Program-made: the position numbers and the translations under genes
The notes under the pieces: model-generated
What the model was told of the DNA's origin: nothing
Databases searched by the model: none
What the model saw: only the letters and a program-made list of their open reading frames with translations
Shown here: positions 6,381 through 7,859 of the stretch, piece after piece
Layout: every line of letters starts with the position of its first letter
Position numbering within the stretch: the stretch's first letter is position 1
From: DATKCN01 sp035513175
GTDB lineage: Bacteria; Chloroflexota; Chloroflexia; Thermomicrobiales; CFX8
Length of the DNA stretch: 7,859 bases
NCBI GenBank assembly: GCA_035513175.1
Contig: DATKCN010000246.1
Coordinates: 1 to 7,859, forward strand
Direction of reading: 5' to 3'

Positions 6381-6405
6381 CGGCGCCGGCCGGCGCCGGT
6401 ATACT
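6381..6405 (+). promoter_or_regulatory. 18-bp perfect palindrome next to the PHP gene's -10 box
   Basis: CGGCGCCGGCCGGCGCCG (6381-6398) is its own reverse complement. Two bases later comes TATACT (6400-6405), a good -10 hexamer about 46 bases before the PHP ATG. The palindrome occupies the spacer and possible -35 region, where no -35 hexamer is recognisable. A third GGCGCC lies at 6410-6415 around the expected start site. This placement fits an operator or activator site; a GC-rich coincidence cannot be excluded. Confidence 0.45.
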
Positions 6406-6451
6406 GATCGGCGCCGCTGGCGGATGACCCTGCCTTGAAGATCGGAGTCGC

Positions 6452-7387
6452 ATGCACCAGACCGTTACTCTCCATCCGAACGATCCTGTCGATCTCCATC
6501 TTCACAGCACCGCGTCGGACGGTCGCTGGACGCCCGACTCGCTGATCGCCTATCTCGCTGAGCACGGCTTCAAGCTCGTTGCGCTTGCGGACCACGACAC
6601 CATGCACAACGTCCCTGCAATGCTGCAGCGCGCCACCGAGGCGGGCATCATCCTCATCCCGGCTGTTGAAGTAACGACCCGCTGGCGGGGGCGCCACGTC
6701 CACCTGCTCGTGTACGGCGTCGATGCCGACGCGGAGCGCTCTGCGGCGTTTATGCGTGTGTTGCGCCTGCAACAGGACCAGTTGCGCACAACTGCCGAAC
6801 GCATGCTTGAGCTGCTCGTGTCACACGGGCGCTTCGTCCCCAGTCTGAATGACGTGTCGATGGGATTTCCGCTTACCCCACACCGCGTGTTCACCGCCAT
6901 GATTCGTGACGGTCACGGCGGCAGCCTGTTCGCCGCGCACAACATCATCAGGGGTATGGGCGAGCCAGTCATCGTCGACGTGCCGCTGGAGGACGCCGTC
7001 GCGGCCGCCAGCGAAGCCGGCGCGGTTTCCATCGTCGCTCACCCCGGCCGCGACGATGGCGACGGTTTCCTGCGGGAGGCGGAGCTCGACTCGATGCTGG
7101 AAGAAATCCCCATTGATGGCATCGAGGCCCATTACCGCTCCTATAAGGACGCCGACACCGACCACTACCGCCGGTGGGCCGAGCGACGTGGACTGCTCGT
7201 CTCCTCCGGATCGGACTCCCACTGGCCAAGCCACCCCGTCAATCCGATCCCTCACCCCGCGCGCTGGTCTGCCGATCTGCTGCGCAGGCTCGGCGTCGAC
7301 GTCAACGCGTGGGAGGGCCCAGCCTGGCTCCCTACGCCAGCGGAGGCGGAATCCGAGGAGTCTACCGCCGCCTCCGCCGTCAGTTGA
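6452..7387 (+). CDS. PHP-domain metal-dependent phosphoesterase (TrpH/YciV-like)
   Basis: A 311-residue cytoplasmic PHP-superfamily hydrolase. Characterised TrpH-type relatives dephosphorylate nucleoside 3',5'-bisphosphates or trim RNA 5' ends, using a multi-metal centre. All the metal-binding motifs are visible: DLHLHSTASDG (14-24; H16, H18, D23), LADHDT (45-50), a Glu in AVEVTT (71-76, E73), AHPGR (196-200, H197), GIEAHY (223-228) and GSDSHW (253-258; D255, H257). RGRHVHLLVYG (79-89) matches the family core. After about residue 290 there is a polar Glu/Ser/Ala tail of some 20 residues outside the domain. The start ATG at 6452 has GGAG four bases upstream. The gene is alone on the plus strand, divergent from manB with a 241-base shared control region, and is followed by a hairpin at 7405. 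Its exact substrate is unknown. A histidinol-phosphatase role is less likely because the order of motifs is TrpH-like. Confidence 0.9.
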   Translation: MHQTVTLHPNDPVDLHLHSTASDGRWTPDSLIAYLAEHGFKLVALADHDTMHNVPAMLQRATEAGIILIPAVEVTTRWRGRHVHLLVYGVDADAERSAAFMRVLRLQQDQLRTTAERMLELLVSHGRFVPSLNDVSMGFPLTPHRVFTAMIRDGHGGSLFAAHNIIRGMGEPVIVDVPLEDAVAAASEAGAVSIVAHPGRDDGDGFLREAELDSMLEEIPIDGIEAHYRSYKDADTDHYRRWAERRGLLVSSGSDSHWPSHPVNPIPHPARWSADLLRRLGVDVNAWEGPAWLPTPAEAESEESTAASAVS

Positions 7388-7404
7388 CCGGTGAATAACC
7401 GCGT

Positions 7405-7424
7405 ATCCGTCGCCGACGGATTTC
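7405..7424 (+). terminator. Candidate terminator after the PHP gene
   Basis: A perfect 7-bp stem ATCCGTC/GACGGAT (7405-7411 with 7415-7421) with a GCC loop lies 17 bases after the PHP stop. Only a short TTTC follows, so it is a weak intrinsic terminator at best. Confidence 0.45.
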
Positions 7425-7440
7425 GCCCGCACGCGTCTCG

Positions 7441-7611
7441 ATGCGACGAGCCGCCCGCAGGATCGACCGGCGCGCTTCGAGTGCGCGCCTGAGCGTCGAG
7501 GCGTTCGCTGCCCAGTGCTGGCAAAGATGCCGCTTCGATGACGGGATCGAATTCTTCGTGACGCCGTCAGGTCACGCTCTCGCGCGCCTTGTGCTTCTCG
7601 GTACGATCTGA
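7441..7611 (+). CDS. Hypothetical small ORF, 56 codons, possibly a gene remnant
   Basis: ATG at 7441 opens a frame ending at TGA 7609-7611. The first 18 residues are arginine- and alanine-rich and look non-coding. From about residue 18 the sequence becomes more protein-like (SVEAFAAQCW..., DDGIEFFVTPSGHAL), with mostly G or C in the third codon position. No ribosome binding site precedes the ATG, and the frame is closed upstream by TAA at 7396. I recognise no family. It could be a chance frame in GC-rich DNA, a small protein, or the remnant of a longer gene. Low confidence. Confidence 0.2.
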   Translation: MRRAARRIDRRASSARLSVEAFAAQCWQRCRFDDGIEFFVTPSGHALARLVLLGTI

Positions 7612-7709
7612 GGTCAAATCAGCTTCGCCGGGCAACAAACGGTCGCCTCCCCGAATACGCTGACGTCGCTCGCGATGTCCCGCGCTTCACGCCGACTCGG
7701 GCGAACGGG

Positions 7710-7742
7710 TGGACAGTTACCAGCGTCACGCTATACTGCCGG
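7710..7742 (+). promoter_or_regulatory. Predicted promoter of the right-edge gene
   Basis: TGGACA (7710-7715) and TATACT (7732-7737), spaced by 16 bases, each match 5/6 of the consensus and form the best promoter in the window. The -10 region CGTCACGCTATACTGCCGG (7724-7742) is nearly identical to the element before the lipid kinase. The leader to the ATG at 7843 would be about 100 bases. Confidence 0.6.
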
Positions 7743-7842
7743 TGTTCGATCCGTGCCAGCTCAACACGTTGGTCGCATGGCGTCGACGTTCGACTGGCGG
7801 TTGCCGTCGCGCATCGAGGTTCAGTGGACTGGAGGAAAACCC

Positions 7843-7859
7843 ATGACCGTTGCCCAGGC
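7843..7859 (+). CDS. Start of an unidentified gene (truncated by window edge)
   Basis: Only MTVAQ and a partial codon are visible, so the product cannot be named. ATG 7843 is preceded by GGAGG at 7831-7835 with a seven-base spacer, an ideal ribosome binding site, and by a good promoter about 100 bases upstream. In-frame alternatives are ATG 7777 and GTG 7753, which would add 22 or 30 residues but have no ribosome binding site. Confidence 0.6.

Larger units (their letters stand above)
7388..7842. other. 455-base intergenic region
   Basis: No recognisable gene family, tRNA or repeat array lies here. It holds the PHP hairpin (7405-7424), a second perfect inverted repeat GGCGCGC/GCGCGCC (7469-7475 with 7483-7489, seven-base loop, no T-run), an unsupported 56-codon frame (7441-7611), and the promoter and leader of the right-edge gene (7710-7842). 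Confidence 0.6.

Noticed and set aside
6381..6398. Palindrome as an intrinsic terminator
   Set aside because: It lies upstream of both divergent genes, has no loop and no T-run, so a terminator role is unlikely.

Overview
The window is high-GC bacterial chromosomal DNA with densely packed genes. It has no insertion sequence, CRISPR array, rRNA or tRNA that I can recognise. The lineage cannot be fixed from sequence alone. The gene content, the frequent GTG/TTG starts and the TATACT-type -10 boxes would suit a high-GC Chloroflexota (Thermomicrobia-like) or a comparable high-GC lineage; this is an inference.

Layout. From about 6340 down to 252 the minus strand carries a six-gene directional cluster. 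In transcription order it is: a phosphomannomutase/phosphoglucomutase (manB-like), a GAF protein with a degenerate GGDEF domain, a DUF402 (FomD/Ntdp-like) protein, a PIG-L/LmbE deacetylase, a GT4-type glycosyltransferase, and a YegS/LCB5-type lipid (diacylglycerol) kinase. Two of the junctions are 4-base GTGA start/stop overlaps, and a third is a longer overlap, so the middle four genes are almost certainly translationally coupled. Gaps of 131 and 102 bases flank this core, and each contains a candidate -10 box. Left of the kinase, 1-104 probably holds the 5' end of another minus-strand gene. The plus strand carries a PHP-domain phosphoesterase (6452-7387) divergent from manB, then a 455-base gap, then the first codons of a gene with a very good promoter and ribosome binding site at the right edge.

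Control. The 241-base divergent region between manB and the PHP gene is rich in dyad symmetry. It has a nested two-stem hairpin in the manB leader and an 18-bp perfect palindrome directly in front of the PHP -10 box. A nearly identical 19-base promoter core occurs before the lipid kinase and before the right-edge gene.

How the genes may work together. A sugar-phosphate mutase, an N-acetylglucosamine-type deacetylase, a glycosyltransferase and a lipid kinase in one operon are the kinds of enzyme needed to build a glyco(phospho)lipid or similar envelope glycoconjugate. The GAF/pseudo-GGDEF protein could be its sensor and DUF402 a nucleotide-processing or housekeeping partner. This pathway reading is inference. 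Each family also has unrelated roles, and nothing in the window proves a shared product.
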